This document shows, piece by piece, positions 52,289 to 60,935 of a stretch of DNA of 64,000 nucleotides. The notes under the pieces are model-generated. The model had not been told where the DNA came from and searched no databases. It saw nothing but the letters and a program-made list of their open reading frames with translations. Each line of letters begins with the position of its first letter. Within the stretch, counting starts at the first letter, position 1. A program made the translations under genes and the position numbers. This DNA is from Variovorax paradoxus (GTDB taxonomy: Bacteria; Pseudomonadota; Gammaproteobacteria; Burkholderiales; Burkholderiaceae_C): contig NZ_JAGGNU010000014.1 of NCBI RefSeq assembly GCF_018614915.1, positions 73,021-137,020 of the forward strand, in the 5' to 3' direction.

Positions 52289-54205
52289 ATGCGCCGCAGC
52301 GGCGAAGCCCTTTCCCCTCCCCACCACGTCTCCACAGGCGAGCCCGCGCGCAGCGACCGCTCCGACTGGGCCACGCTGCGTCGCCTGTTTCCGTACCTCT
52401 GGCGCTACAAATGGCGCGTCATGGCCGCGCTCGCCTTCATGGTGGGCGCCAAGGTCGCGAACGTCGGCGTGCCGGTGCTGCTGAAGAACCTGGTCGACAC
52501 CATGACGCCCAGGCCCGACATGGCGCAGGCGCTGCTGGTGGTGCCGATCGCGCTCCTGGTGGCCTACGGGCTGCTGCGCTTCTCGACCTCGCTGTTCGGC
52601 GAGCTGCGCGAGCTGGTGTTCGCCAAGGCGACCGAGGGCGCAGCGCGCAGCATCTCGCTCGAGGTGTTCCGCCATCTGCACGCGCTGTCGCTGCGCTTTC
52701 ATCTCGAGCGCCAGACCGGCGGCATGACGCGCGACATCGAGCGCGGCACGCGCGGCGTGCATTCGCTGATCTCGATGTCGCTCTACAGCATCGTGCCGAC
52801 CATCATCGAGCTGACGCTGGTGCTGACCATCCTGGGCGTCAAGTTCGACGCGCTTTTCGTGTGGATCACGGGCGTCGCGCTGGTGATCTACATCACGTTC
52901 ACCGTCACGGTGACGGAATGGCGCACGCAGTTCCGCAAGACCATGAACGAGCTCGACTCGGTGGCGCAGAGCCGCGCCGTCGATTCGCTCTTGAACTACG
53001 AGACCGTCAAGTACTTCAACAACGAGGACTTCGAGGCCGGCCGCTACGACGCCAGCCTCGACCGCTACCGCAAGGCGGCCATCAAGAGCCAGCGCACGCT
53101 GAGCATGCTCAACACGGGCCAGCAGCTCTTGATCGCGGTCAGCCTGGTGCTGATGCTGTGGCGCGCCACGGCCGGCGTGGTCGACGGGCGCATGACGCTG
53201 GGCGACCTGGTGATGGTCAACGCCTTCATGATCCAGCTCTACATCCCGCTCAATTTCCTGGGCGTGATCTACCGCGAGATCAAGCAGAGCCTGACCGACC
53301 TGGACAAGATGTTCGTGCTGATGGAGAAAGAGCGCGAGGTGCGCGACGCGCCGGATGCGAAGCCGCTGGCCGGCCGCGATTCGACGGTGCGCTTCGAGGA
53401 CGTGAGCTTCGCCTACGAAGCGGCGCGGCCGATCCTGAAGCACGTGAGCTTCGAGATTCCGGCCGGCAAGACGGTGGCAGTGGTCGGGCCTTCGGGCTCG
53501 GGCAAGTCGACCCTGGCGCGGCTACTCTACCGCTTCTATGACGTCGGTATCGAGCCCCCACGCTCACCCGCTGCGCGTGGTTCCCTGCCCCCCGAGGGGG
53601 CCGCCGCCGGCTTGGGGCGGCCCGGCGCCGGCGGGGGGCGCATCACCATCGGCGGCGAAGACCTCCGCGAGGTGACGCAGGCCAGCGTGCGGCAGGCCAT
53701 CGGCATCGTGCCGCAGGACACCGTGCTCTTCAACGACACCATCGAATACAACATCGCCTACGGCCGCCCCGGCGCCGGCCGCGCCGAGGTCGAGGAGGCG
53801 GCGCGCGCGGCGCGCATCCACGACTTCATCGCCGCCACGCCCAGGGGCTACGAAACCACGGTCGGCGAGCGCGGCCTCAAGCTCTCGGGCGGCGAGAAGC
53901 AGCGCGTGGCGATCGCGCGCACGCTGCTGAAGAACCCGCCGATCGTGATCTTCGACGAGGCCACCTCGGCGCTCGATTCGGCCAACGAGCGTGCGATCCA
54001 GGCCGAGCTGAAGAGCGCGGCGCAGAACAAGACCACGCTGGTCATCGCGCACCGGCTGTCGACCGTGGTCGACGCGCACGAGATTCTCGTGCTCGAAGGC
54101 GGCGTGATCGTCGAGCGCGGCACGCATGCGCAACTGCTCGCGAAAGCCGGCAAGTACGCCCAGATGTGGGCCTTGCAGAAGATCGAAGCCCAACCCGTTC
54201 TTTGA
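52289..54205 (+). CDS. Atm1/HMT-type ABC exporter with a repeat-derived insert
   Basis: A 638-residue half-transporter: six membrane helices (about 40-330), with TGGMTRDIERGTRGVHSL and NYETVKYFNNEDFE typical of Atm1. The nucleotide-binding domain has [27 protein letters not shown] and IFDEATSALDS. Between FYDV and GGRITIGGEDL, about residues 420-450, is an extra Pro/Gly/Arg-rich segment encoded by a GC-rich repeat (53547-53638), in frame. The family exports glutathione-bound metals or sulfur compounds. ATG 52289 is preferred to GTG 52262. Confidence 0.9.
   Translation: MRRSGEALSPPHHVSTGEPARSDRSDWATLRRLFPYLWRYKWRVMAALAFMVGAKVANVGVPVLLKNLVDTMTPRPDMAQALLVVPIALLVAYGLLRFSTSLFGELRELVFAKATEGAARSISLEVFRHLHALSLRFHLERQTGGMTRDIERGTRGVHSLISMSLYSIVPTIIELTLVLTILGVKFDALFVWITGVALVIYITFTVTVTEWRTQFRKTMNELDSVAQSRAVDSLLNYETVKYFNNEDFEAGRYDASLDRYRKAAIKSQRTLSMLNTGQQLLIAVSLVLMLWRATAGVVDGRMTLGDLVMVNAFMIQLYIPLNFLGVIYREIKQSLTDLDKMFVLMEKEREVRDAPDAKPLAGRDSTVRFEDVSFAYEAARPILKHVSFEIPAGKTVAVVGPSGSGKSTLARLLYRFYDVGIEPPRSPAARGSLPPEGAAAGLGRPGAGGGRITIGGEDLREVTQASVRQAIGIVPQDTVLFNDTIEYNIAYGRPGAGRAEVEEAARAARIHDFIAATPRGYETTVGERGLKLSGGEKQRVAIARTLLKNPPIVIFDEATSALDSANERAIQAELKSAAQNKTTLVIAHRLSTVVDAHEILVLEGGVIVERGTHAQLLAKAGKYAQMWALQKIEAQPVL
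53547..53638 (+). repeat. GC-rich intergenic-type repeat inside the ABC exporter gene
   Basis: About 92 bases with palindromic blocks (CCCCCCGAGGGGG, then GGCCGCCGCCGGC and GGCGCCGGCGGGGGG) interrupt the conserved nucleotide-binding domain. The style matches intergenic repeats of Comamonadaceae. All stops are avoided in the reading frame. Ends are approximate since no uninterrupted copy is here. Confidence 0.6.
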
Positions 54206-54227
54206 TTTCTTCAGGAGCCTTTTTCGA

Positions 54228-55166
54228 ATGCCAGACAAGATTCCCCTGCTCGTGCTGAACAGCCTGTCGAGCGCGCACCAGGCCCAGATCGCGGCGGTCT
54301 ACGACATGACCTACGCCCCCACCGCCGCCCAGCGCGCGGCCGCCATTGCCGCGCAGGGCGCGAAGTTCCGCGCCGTGCTGACCATCGGCGTGATCGGCCT
54401 CACGCCCCAGGAGCTCGCGGCGATGCCGAAGGTCGAACTGGTCTGCGCGATGGGCGCGGGCTACGAGGGCCTGCCGTTCGACGCCGCCCGCGCGCGCGGC
54501 GTGGCCCTCGCCAACGGCGCCGGCACCAACGACGACTGCGTGGCCGACCACGCCTTCGGGCTCCTGATCGGCGCCGTGCGCGGCATCCGCACGCTCGACC
54601 GGCTGTGCCGCGAAGGCGTGTGGCGCGAGGCCATCCCGCAGCCGCCCAACGTCTCGGGCAAGCGCCTGGGCATCCTGGGCCTGGGCACCATCGGCCAGAA
54701 GATTGCCAGGCGCGCCGCGGGCTTCGACATGGAGATCGGCTATCACAACCGCAAGCCGCGCGAGGGCGCGGCGCACCGCTACTTCGACAGCCTGCAGGCG
54801 CTGGCCGCCTGGGCCGACATGCTGGTGGTCGCCACGCCGGGCGGGCCGGGCACGCGGCACATGGTCGATGGCGCGATCCTCGATGCGCTCGGCCCCCAGG
54901 GCTTCCTGGTCAACATCTCGCGCGGCAGCGTGGTCGACACCGAGGCGCTCGCCGCTGCGCTGCGCGAAAAACGCATCGCCGGCGCCGGCCTCGACGTCTA
55001 CGAAAGCGAGCCGAAGCGGCCGGAGCCGCTGATCGGCCTCGACAACGTGCTGCTCACACCGCACATGGCGGGCTGGTCGCCCGAGGCAACGCAGGCCTCG
55101 GTGAACCGCTTCATGGCCAATGCCGAGGGGCACTTCGCCGGGCGGGGCGTGGTGTCGCCGATCTAG
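54228..55166 (+). CDS. D-2-hydroxyacid dehydrogenase family protein
   Basis: A 312-residue NAD(P) enzyme: LGILGLGTIGQKIARRAAGF is the nucleotide loop, with R in NISRGSVVD, E in GLDVYESEP and H in LLTPHMAGW as the catalytic Arg-Glu-His set. It resembles glyoxylate/hydroxypyruvate reductases. AGGAG lies 12 bases before ATG 54228. It may be co-transcribed with the ABC exporter (22-base gap). Confidence 0.9.
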   Translation: MPDKIPLLVLNSLSSAHQAQIAAVYDMTYAPTAAQRAAAIAAQGAKFRAVLTIGVIGLTPQELAAMPKVELVCAMGAGYEGLPFDAARARGVALANGAGTNDDCVADHAFGLLIGAVRGIRTLDRLCREGVWREAIPQPPNVSGKRLGILGLGTIGQKIARRAAGFDMEIGYHNRKPREGAAHRYFDSLQALAAWADMLVVATPGGPGTRHMVDGAILDALGPQGFLVNISRGSVVDTEALAAALREKRIAGAGLDVYESEPKRPEPLIGLDNVLLTPHMAGWSPEATQASVNRFMANAEGHFAGRGVVSPI

Positions 55167-55199
55167 GCTCGGGCCGGGGGGCAGACATAATCCGCGTTC

Positions 55200-56180
55200 A
55201 TGGAAACCAAGTGGCTTGAAGACTTCGTCAGCCTTGCCGAGACCCGCAGCTTCAGCCGCTCGGCCCAGTTGCGCCATGTGACCCAACCGGCGTTCTCGCG
55301 CCGCATCCAGGCGCTCGAAGGATGGGCCGGCACCGACCTGGTCGACCGCAGCTCCTACCCGACGCGCCTCACGCCTGCCGGCCAGACGCTCTACGGGCAG
55401 GCCATCGAGATGCTGCAGGCGCTGCAAAGCACGCGCGCCATGCTGCGCGGCCACTCGGCTGCGGCGCAGGACGTGATCGAGTTCGCGGTGCCCCATACCT
55501 TGGCCTTCACCTTCTTCCCGGCCTGGGTCACGAGCCTGCGCGAGCAGTTCGGGCCGATGAAGAGCCGGCTCATCGCGCTCAACGTGCACGACGCGGTGCT
55601 GCGACTGGTCGAAGGCAGCTGCGATCTGCTGATCGCCTACAACCATCCCTCGCAGCCGCTGCCGCTGGACGCCACCCGCTACGAGATGGTGAGCCTCGGC
55701 CAGGAGGTGGTCGCGCCCTGGGTCAAGCCCGATGCCGACGGCGCGCCGCGCTACCGGCTGCCGGGCCGGCCCGGCCAGCCGCTACCCTACCTGGGCTATG
55801 CGCCGGGCGCCTACCTGGGCCGCGTGGTCGACCAACTGCTCAAGGAGTCGGACACCGCCATTCATCTCGACCGCGTCTACGAGACCGACATGGCCGAAGG
55901 CCTCAAGGTGATGGCGCTCGAAGGCCATGGCATCGCCTTTCTGCCGCAGAGCGCGGTGCGCAGAGAAGTGCGCGCCCGCACGCTGGTGAGCGCATTGCCG
56001 CCCGAGATCGAGAGTCTCGAAGCGACAATGGAGATCCGGGCCTACCGCGAGCGGCCCGCCGCATCCTCGCCTGCCAAGGCCGGCACGCGCGCGGCCAAGA
56101 GCGAAGCCGCCGGGCCGCGGGCCAAGAGCACCGTCGAGGCCTTGTGGGCCTATCTGGTCGGGACCCAGCCGGCGCCTTGA
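55200..56180 (+). CDS. LysR family regulator (HypT/YjiE-like)
   Basis: A 326-residue regulator. METKWLEDFVSLAETRSFSRSAQLRHVTQPAFSRRIQALE is a LysR HTH of the YjiE type; the effector domain starts near residue 95. The C-terminal part has a disordered insertion of Ala, Lys and Pro (about 285-310). It follows the dehydrogenase by 33 bases on the same strand. HypT senses hypochlorite in E. coli; here no partner cysteine pattern is evident, so the ligand is unknown. Confidence 0.85.
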   Translation: METKWLEDFVSLAETRSFSRSAQLRHVTQPAFSRRIQALEGWAGTDLVDRSSYPTRLTPAGQTLYGQAIEMLQALQSTRAMLRGHSAAAQDVIEFAVPHTLAFTFFPAWVTSLREQFGPMKSRLIALNVHDAVLRLVEGSCDLLIAYNHPSQPLPLDATRYEMVSLGQEVVAPWVKPDADGAPRYRLPGRPGQPLPYLGYAPGAYLGRVVDQLLKESDTAIHLDRVYETDMAEGLKVMALEGHGIAFLPQSAVRREVRARTLVSALPPEIESLEATMEIRAYRERPAASSPAKAGTRAAKSEAAGPRAKSTVEALWAYLVGTQPAP

Positions 56181-56542
56181 ACAAGCGGCGCGTCTTTGTG
56201 CGCTGCACAAATCTATGACGCCCCGGCATGCCGACCTCCGCATTGCGCATTTGCCTGCGCGCGACGACGGCTCTACAGTCGGCCCCGAGTTTTTGTTGTC
56301 GCACACGCCTTTTTTGACGCACGCCGCAGCGCGTGCTTTTTTTTAGCCGGGCCTTCGGGCACAAAGGCTGCTAAGTCGTATGCGATCACGGCGAAACTCG
56401 AGCGGCGCACCAGCCCGGAACTCCTGCACGGTCTGCATGTCTGCGGGCGGTGCAGCGTGCACCGGGTTGGCCCGGGTATCCCGCACAATGCGAGTGTCTA
56501 GAATTTCGGCGTATCTCTCTCAGTCACACAGGAGTTTTCCAG
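56181..56542 (+). other. 362-base gap between the LysR gene and gltI
   Basis: The gap holds one intrinsic terminator (56319-56344) and, near its end, the gltI ribosome site AGGAG (56530-56534). The stretch 56181-56318 has no convincing reading frame. It could be the LysR 3' UTR or an unannotated small RNA ending at the terminator. Confidence 0.5.
56319..56344 (+). terminator. Intrinsic terminator
   Basis: GCACGC (56319-56324) pairs with GCGTGC (56331-56336) around CGCAGC and is followed by eight T (56337-56344). It lies 138 bases after the LysR stop, far for a simple gene end. Confidence 0.7.
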
Positions 56543-57442
56543 ATGAAGAAGCAAGTATTGGCAATGGCAGTGATGGCGTTGGCCGCAGGCGGCGCTTTCG
56601 CGCAGGCCAATGACACCCTGGCGAAGATCAAGGCCTCCGGCGTCATTACCGAAGGCGTGCGCGAGTCCTCCGGTCTTTCCTACACGCTGGGCGGCGGCCA
56701 GTACACCGGCTTCCATTACGACATCTGTGCCAACGTCATCAAGGACATCGAGAAGGCCGTCGGCAAGAAGCTCGAAGTCAAGTACCAGCCCGTGACTTCG
56801 CAGAACCGCATCCCCCTGGTGCAGAACGGCACCGTCGACCTCGAGTGCGGCTCCACCACCAACAACGCCACGCGCCAGAAGGACGTCGCCTTCGCCGTCA
56901 CCACCTACGTCGAGGAAGTCCGCATCGCGGCCAAGAAGAGCTCGGGCATCAAGTCGATCAAGGACCTGAACGGCAAGACGGTCGCCACCACCACCGGCAC
57001 CACCTCGGTCCAGACGCTGCGCAAGAACGAACGCGCCGGCGGCATCGACTTCAAGGAACTCTACGGCAAGGACCACTCCGACAGCTTCCTGCTGCTCGAG
57101 TCGGGCCGCGCCGACGCCTTCGTGATGGATGGCTCCATCCTGGCCTCCAACATCGCCAAGTCGAAGAATCCGGCCGACTACGAGATCGTCGGCGAAGTGC
57201 TGAGCGTCGAGCCGATCGCGATCATGATCCGCAAGGACGACCCGGCCTTCAAGAAGGCGGTCGACGACAGCATCAAGGCGCAGATCAAGTCGGGCGAACT
57301 CAACAAGCTCTGGGACAAGTGGTTCCTGCAGCCGATCCCGCCGGCCAACGTGAAGGTCGGCCTGGCTCTGTCCGACGCCACCAAGAACGCATGGGCGAAC
57401 CCGAACGACAAGCCGATGGAAGACTACGCGGCGAAGAAGTAA
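56543..57442 (+). CDS. gltI: Glutamate/aspartate ABC transporter receptor (GltI-like)
   Basis: A 299-residue periplasmic receptor with a signal peptide ending AFAQA near residue 21. Hallmarks: SGVITEGVRESSGLSYTLGGGQYTGFHYDICANVIKDIEK and the two-lobe residues in STTNNATRQKDVAF. This is the GltI/AatJ type that binds acidic amino acids. A strong terminator-like hairpin follows directly, then gltJ, gltK and gltL in order. This is a second amino acid importer, distinct from 3158-6321. Confidence 0.9.
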   Translation: MKKQVLAMAVMALAAGGAFAQANDTLAKIKASGVITEGVRESSGLSYTLGGGQYTGFHYDICANVIKDIEKAVGKKLEVKYQPVTSQNRIPLVQNGTVDLECGSTTNNATRQKDVAFAVTTYVEEVRIAAKKSSGIKSIKDLNGKTVATTTGTTSVQTLRKNERAGGIDFKELYGKDHSDSFLLLESGRADAFVMDGSILASNIAKSKNPADYEIVGEVLSVEPIAIMIRKDDPAFKKAVDDSIKAQIKSGELNKLWDKWFLQPIPPANVKVGLALSDATKNAWANPNDKPMEDYAAKK

Positions 57443-57461
57443 GCCGCGCCCATCGCCGCGC

Positions 57462-57493
57462 AACGCCCGCCGCATCCGGCGGGCGTTTGTTTT
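57462..57493 (+). terminator. Attenuator-type terminator between gltI and gltJ
   Basis: AACGCCCGCCG (57462-57472) pairs with CGGCGGGCGTT (57477-57487) around CATC, followed by TGTTTT. Placed 20 bases after the gltI stop and 41 before gltJ, it should let most transcripts end after the receptor gene. Confidence 0.75.
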
Positions 57494-57533
57494 AACGCCG
57501 AACAGAACAATCAGGTAGAGAAGGAGAGTCCCT

Positions 57534-58268
57534 ATGGGATCGAACTGGGATTGGCAGGTCTTCTTGCAAGACCCCGGGGGGAAGTACCCGACGTACTGGG
57601 AGTGGATGCTGTCGGCCTGGGGCTGGACCGTGTCCGTGGCCCTCTTGGCATTGATCGTCGCGCTCGTCCTGGGCTCGCTGATTGGCATCATCCGTACCTT
57701 GCCCGACAGCCCCTGGCTGATCCGCTTAGGCAATGCGTGGGTGGAGCTCTTCCGCAACATTCCGCTCCTGGTGCAGATCTTCCTCTGGTATCACGTGATC
57801 CCGGCGCTGATCCCGCCGATGAAGGGCGTGCCCAGCTTCATCCTGGTGGTGCTCGCGCTGGGCTTCTTCACCTCGGCGCGGATCGCCGAGCAGGTGCGCT
57901 CCGGCATCCAGGCGCTGCCCAAGGGCCAGCGCTACGCGGGTATGGCGGTGGGCTTCACCACGCCGCAGTACTACCGCTACGTGATCCTGCCGATGGCTTA
58001 TCGCATCATCATCCCGCCGCTCACGAGCGAGACGATGAACATCTTCAAGAATTCGTCGGTGGCCTTCGCCGTGTCGGTGACCGAACTCACCATGTTCGCG
58101 ATGCAGGCGCAGGAAGAAACCTCGCGCGGCATCGAGGTCTACCTGGCGGTCACGGCGCTCTACGTGGTCTCGGCCTTCGCGATCAACCGGCTGATGGCGT
58201 ACATCGAGAAGAAAACGCGCGTGCCCGGCTTCATCGTCTCGGCCAACGCCGGCGGCGGAGGACATTGA
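57534..58268 (+). CDS. gltJ: Glutamate/aspartate ABC transporter permease GltJ
   Basis: A 244-residue permease with an N-terminal GltJ-type extension (MGSNWDWQVFLQDPGGKYPTYW, shown in part) before the first helix, VELFRNIPLLVQIFLWY and the EAA loop PKGQRYAGMAVGFTTPQYYRYVILP. It pairs with GltK. AAGGAG precedes it. Confidence 0.9.
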   Translation: MGSNWDWQVFLQDPGGKYPTYWEWMLSAWGWTVSVALLALIVALVLGSLIGIIRTLPDSPWLIRLGNAWVELFRNIPLLVQIFLWYHVIPALIPPMKGVPSFILVVLALGFFTSARIAEQVRSGIQALPKGQRYAGMAVGFTTPQYYRYVILPMAYRIIIPPLTSETMNIFKNSSVAFAVSVTELTMFAMQAQEETSRGIEVYLAVTALYVVSAFAINRLMAYIEKKTRVPGFIVSANAGGGGH

Positions 58269-58269
58269 C

Positions 58270-58959
58270 ATGATGAATCTGGACTTGTCCTTCTACAACT
58301 GGGACGTCATCAGCAACTTCGTCGTCAAGGGCTTCTACTTCAGCATCATGCTGACGATCGTCGCCACCGTCGGCGGCGTGGTCTTCGGCACCATCCTGGC
58401 GCTGATGCGGCTGTCGGGCAAGAAGTGGCTCGATGCACCGGCCGCCGTCTACGTCAACGGCATGCGCAGCATTCCGCTGGTGATGGTGATCCTGTGGTTC
58501 TTCCTGCTGGTGCCGGGCTCGTTCTACGCGGCCTTCGGCTCGGTGGGCAGCAACTACCGCTCCGAGATCTCGGCCGTGATCACCTTCATTGCCTTCGAGG
58601 CGGCCTACTTCAGCGAGATCATGCGCGCCGGCATCCAGTCGATCCCGCGCGGCCAGGTCTACGCAGGCCAGGCCGTGGGCATGACCTACGGCCAGAACAT
58701 GAAGCTGGTGGTGCTGCCGCAGGCCTTCCGCAACATGCTGCCGGTGCTGCTCACGCAGACCATCATCCTGTTCCAGGACACCTCGCTGGTCTACGCCATC
58801 GGGGCCTACGACATGCTCAAGGGCTTCGAGACCGCCGGCAAGAACTTCGGCCGCCCGATCGAGGCCTACCTGCTCGCGGCGGTCGTGTACTTCATCATGT
58901 GTTATGCCTTGTCCTGGCTGGTGAAACGCCTGCACAAGAAAATCGCCATCATCCGCTGA
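58270..58959 (+). CDS. gltK: Glutamate/aspartate ABC transporter permease GltK
   Basis: A 229-residue permease: FYFSIMLTIVATVGGVVFG in the first helix, YVNGMRSIPLVMVILWFFLLVP, and the EAA loop PRGQVYAGQAVGMTYGQN. It begins 1 base after gltJ. GltJ and GltK form the heterodimeric pore. Confidence 0.9.
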   Translation: MMNLDLSFYNWDVISNFVVKGFYFSIMLTIVATVGGVVFGTILALMRLSGKKWLDAPAAVYVNGMRSIPLVMVILWFFLLVPGSFYAAFGSVGSNYRSEISAVITFIAFEAAYFSEIMRAGIQSIPRGQVYAGQAVGMTYGQNMKLVVLPQAFRNMLPVLLTQTIILFQDTSLVYAIGAYDMLKGFETAGKNFGRPIEAYLLAAVVYFIMCYALSWLVKRLHKKIAIIR

Positions 58960-58971
58960 AGGAGAGAAAAG

Positions 58972-59721
58972 ATGTCCGACAAAATGATCGAAATCAAGAA
59001 CGTATCCAAGTGGTATGGCCCGGTGCAGGTGCTCAACGAATGCTCGGTGAGCATTTCCAAGGGCGACGTGGTGGTGGTGTGCGGGCCTTCGGGCTCGGGC
59101 AAGTCCACGCTGATCAAGACGGTGAACGCGCTCGAGCCTTTCCAGAAGGGCGAGATCACGGTCAACGGCATTGCGCTGCACGACCCCAAGACCAACCTGC
59201 CGAAGCTGCGCTCCAAGGTCGGCATGGTGTTCCAGCATTTCGAGCTGTTCCCGCACCTGTCGGTGACCGAGAACCTCACGATCGCGCAGATCAAGGTGCT
59301 GGGCCGCAGTACCGACGAAGCCAAGACCCGCGGCCTGAAGATGCTCGACCGCGTGGGCCTGATGGCGCACAAGGACAAGTTCCCGGGCCAGCTTTCCGGC
59401 GGCCAGCAGCAGCGCGTGGCGATCGCCCGCGCGCTCAGCATGGACCCGATGGTGATGCTGTTCGACGAGCCCACCTCGGCGCTCGACCCCGAGATGGTCG
59501 GCGAAGTGCTCGACGTGATGGTGGCGCTGGCCAAGGAAGGCATGACCATGATGGTGGTCACGCACGAGATGGGCTTCGCGCGCAAGGTGGCCAACCGCGT
59601 GATCTTCATCGACGTCGGCGGGCGCATCCTCGAAGACTGCTCGAAGGAGGAGTTCTTCAGCCACCCCGAGAACCGGCAGGCGCGCACCAAGGACTTCCTC
59701 AACAAGATCCTGGCGCATTAG
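58972..59721 (+). CDS. gltL: Glutamate/aspartate ABC transporter ATPase GltL
   Basis: A 249-residue ATPase: [41 protein letters not shown] and the switch histidine in VVTHEMG. It ends the gltIJKL operon. Its stop is directly followed by the dispersed repeat and then by a terminator. Confidence 0.95.
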   Translation: MSDKMIEIKNVSKWYGPVQVLNECSVSISKGDVVVVCGPSGSGKSTLIKTVNALEPFQKGEITVNGIALHDPKTNLPKLRSKVGMVFQHFELFPHLSVTENLTIAQIKVLGRSTDEAKTRGLKMLDRVGLMAHKDKFPGQLSGGQQQRVAIARALSMDPMVMLFDEPTSALDPEMVGEVLDVMVALAKEGMTMMVVTHEMGFARKVANRVIFIDVGGRILEDCSKEEFFSHPENRQARTKDFLNKILAH

Positions 59722-59821
59722 GCTCGCCCCCAGGCTGTGCGCACTTCGTGTCGCTTCGCCAACTCCCGGCCGGGGGCGGCGCCAGCCGACCGGCAAAGCC
59801 GGATCGGCGGCACCCCAGAAC
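59722..59821. repeat. About 100-bp dispersed repeat, copy 2
   Basis: Begins at the base after the gltL stop and matches 43734-43834 closely over the first 42 bases. Both copies start within two bases of a stop codon. No gene is supported in it. Confidence 0.75.
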
Positions 59822-59824
59822 AAC

Positions 59825-59851
59825 AAAAAGCCCCGCGATGCGGGGCTTTTT
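59825..59851. terminator. Bidirectional intrinsic terminator
   Basis: AAAAAGCCCCGC and GCGGGGCTTTTT are perfect 12-bp arms around GAT. With A and T tracts on both sides it can end transcripts from gltL (plus) and from the TRAP receptor gene (minus), 16 bases after the latter's stop. Confidence 0.9.
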
Positions 59852-59867
59852 GTTTGGGTGGCAGTTT

Positions 59868-60902
59868 CTATTTTTTTCGCGCAGCGATCGCCTGCTCGGC
59901 CTTCGCCACCAGATCGTTGCCGATCGTCGGCTTCCACTTCGCATACACCGGCCGCGTCGCCTGCACGAAGGCCTCGCGCTCGGCGGGCGAGAGCTTGGTG
60001 ACCGTCACGCCGAGCGCGGCGATGTCCTTGAGCAGAGGCTGGTCGGGCTCTGCAAGTCCCTTGCGCGCGATGGCGATCTCTTCCTTGCCGGCATCGATGG
60101 CCGCCTGGCGCACGATGGCCTGGTCGGCCGGCGTCCACGAGTTCCAGATCTCCTTGTTGACCACGAACACCAGTGGATCGGCGACGTAGCCCCACATCGT
60201 CACGTTCTTCTGCCCGACCGTGTGCAGCTTGGCCGCGGTGAAGATCGACATCGGGTTCTCCTGCCCGTCGACCGCGCCGCTGGCGAAGGCCGGCTGCGCG
60301 TCGGCCCAGCTCATCTGCGTCGGGTTGGCGCCCAGCGCGGTGAAGGTCTCGGCGAACAGCGGCGAGCCCACGACGCGAATCTTCAGGCCCTTCAGGTCGG
60401 CGGGCGTCTTGATCGGACGCTTGGAGTTGGTGATTTCGCGATAGCCGTTCTCGCCCCAGGCCAGCGGCACCACGCCCGCCTTCTCGAGCGTCGCGAAGAT
60501 CTCCTTGCCCACCGCGCCCTGCGTCAGTGCGTCCACGGCCGCGTAGTCGGGCATCAGGAAGGGCAGCGAGAAGAGGTTGAGCTGCTTGACCTGCGGCGAC
60601 CAGTTGATGGTCGAGCCGATGGCCATGTCGATGACGCCCTGGCGCAGCGCGCTGAACTCGCGCGTCTGGTCGCCCTGGATCAGCGAGACGCCGGGATAGA
60701 GCTTGATGTTGATGCGACCTTGCGTTCTCTCGCGAACCAGATTGGCCCAGATCTCTCCGCCCTTGCCCCAGGGGAAGGCGGTGCCGACCACGAGCGACAT
60801 CTTGTATTCGGGCTTGTAGGTCTGCGCCGGCGCAGCGGCCGAGAAGCCGCCGAGCGTGGCGGCGACGGCCATGAGGCCCAGCAGGGAACGACGGAATTTC
60901 AT
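59868..60902 (-). CDS. TRAP transporter substrate-binding protein, second system
   Basis: A 344-residue DctP-type receptor with a signal peptide ending APAQT. DLKGLKIRVVGSPLFAETF includes the binding arginine, and QENPMSIFTAAKLHTVGQKNVTMW is the second conserved block. It is last in its operon (small, large permease, receptor order DctQ-M-P), unlike the first TRAP locus. No catabolic enzymes are attached, so the ligand is unknown. Confidence 0.9.
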   Translation of the reverse strand: MKFRRSLLGLMAVAATLGGFSAAAPAQTYKPEYKMSLVVGTAFPWGKGGEIWANLVRERTQGRINIKLYPGVSLIQGDQTREFSALRQGVIDMAIGSTINWSPQVKQLNLFSLPFLMPDYAAVDALTQGAVGKEIFATLEKAGVVPLAWGENGYREITNSKRPIKTPADLKGLKIRVVGSPLFAETFTALGANPTQMSWADAQPAFASGAVDGQENPMSIFTAAKLHTVGQKNVTMWGYVADPLVFVVNKEIWNSWTPADQAIVRQAAIDAGKEEIAIARKGLAEPDQPLLKDIAALGVTVTKLSPAEREAFVQATRPVYAKWKPTIGNDLVAKAEQAIAARKK

Positions 60903-60935
60903 GGGAGTCTCCTTTGGAATGAGTTGATGAAGAAT

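Noticed and set aside
56196..56501. A 101-codon open frame in the gap before gltI
   Set aside because: It runs across the terminator and has no ribosome site or domain; Cys/Arg/Ala-rich composition looks non-coding.
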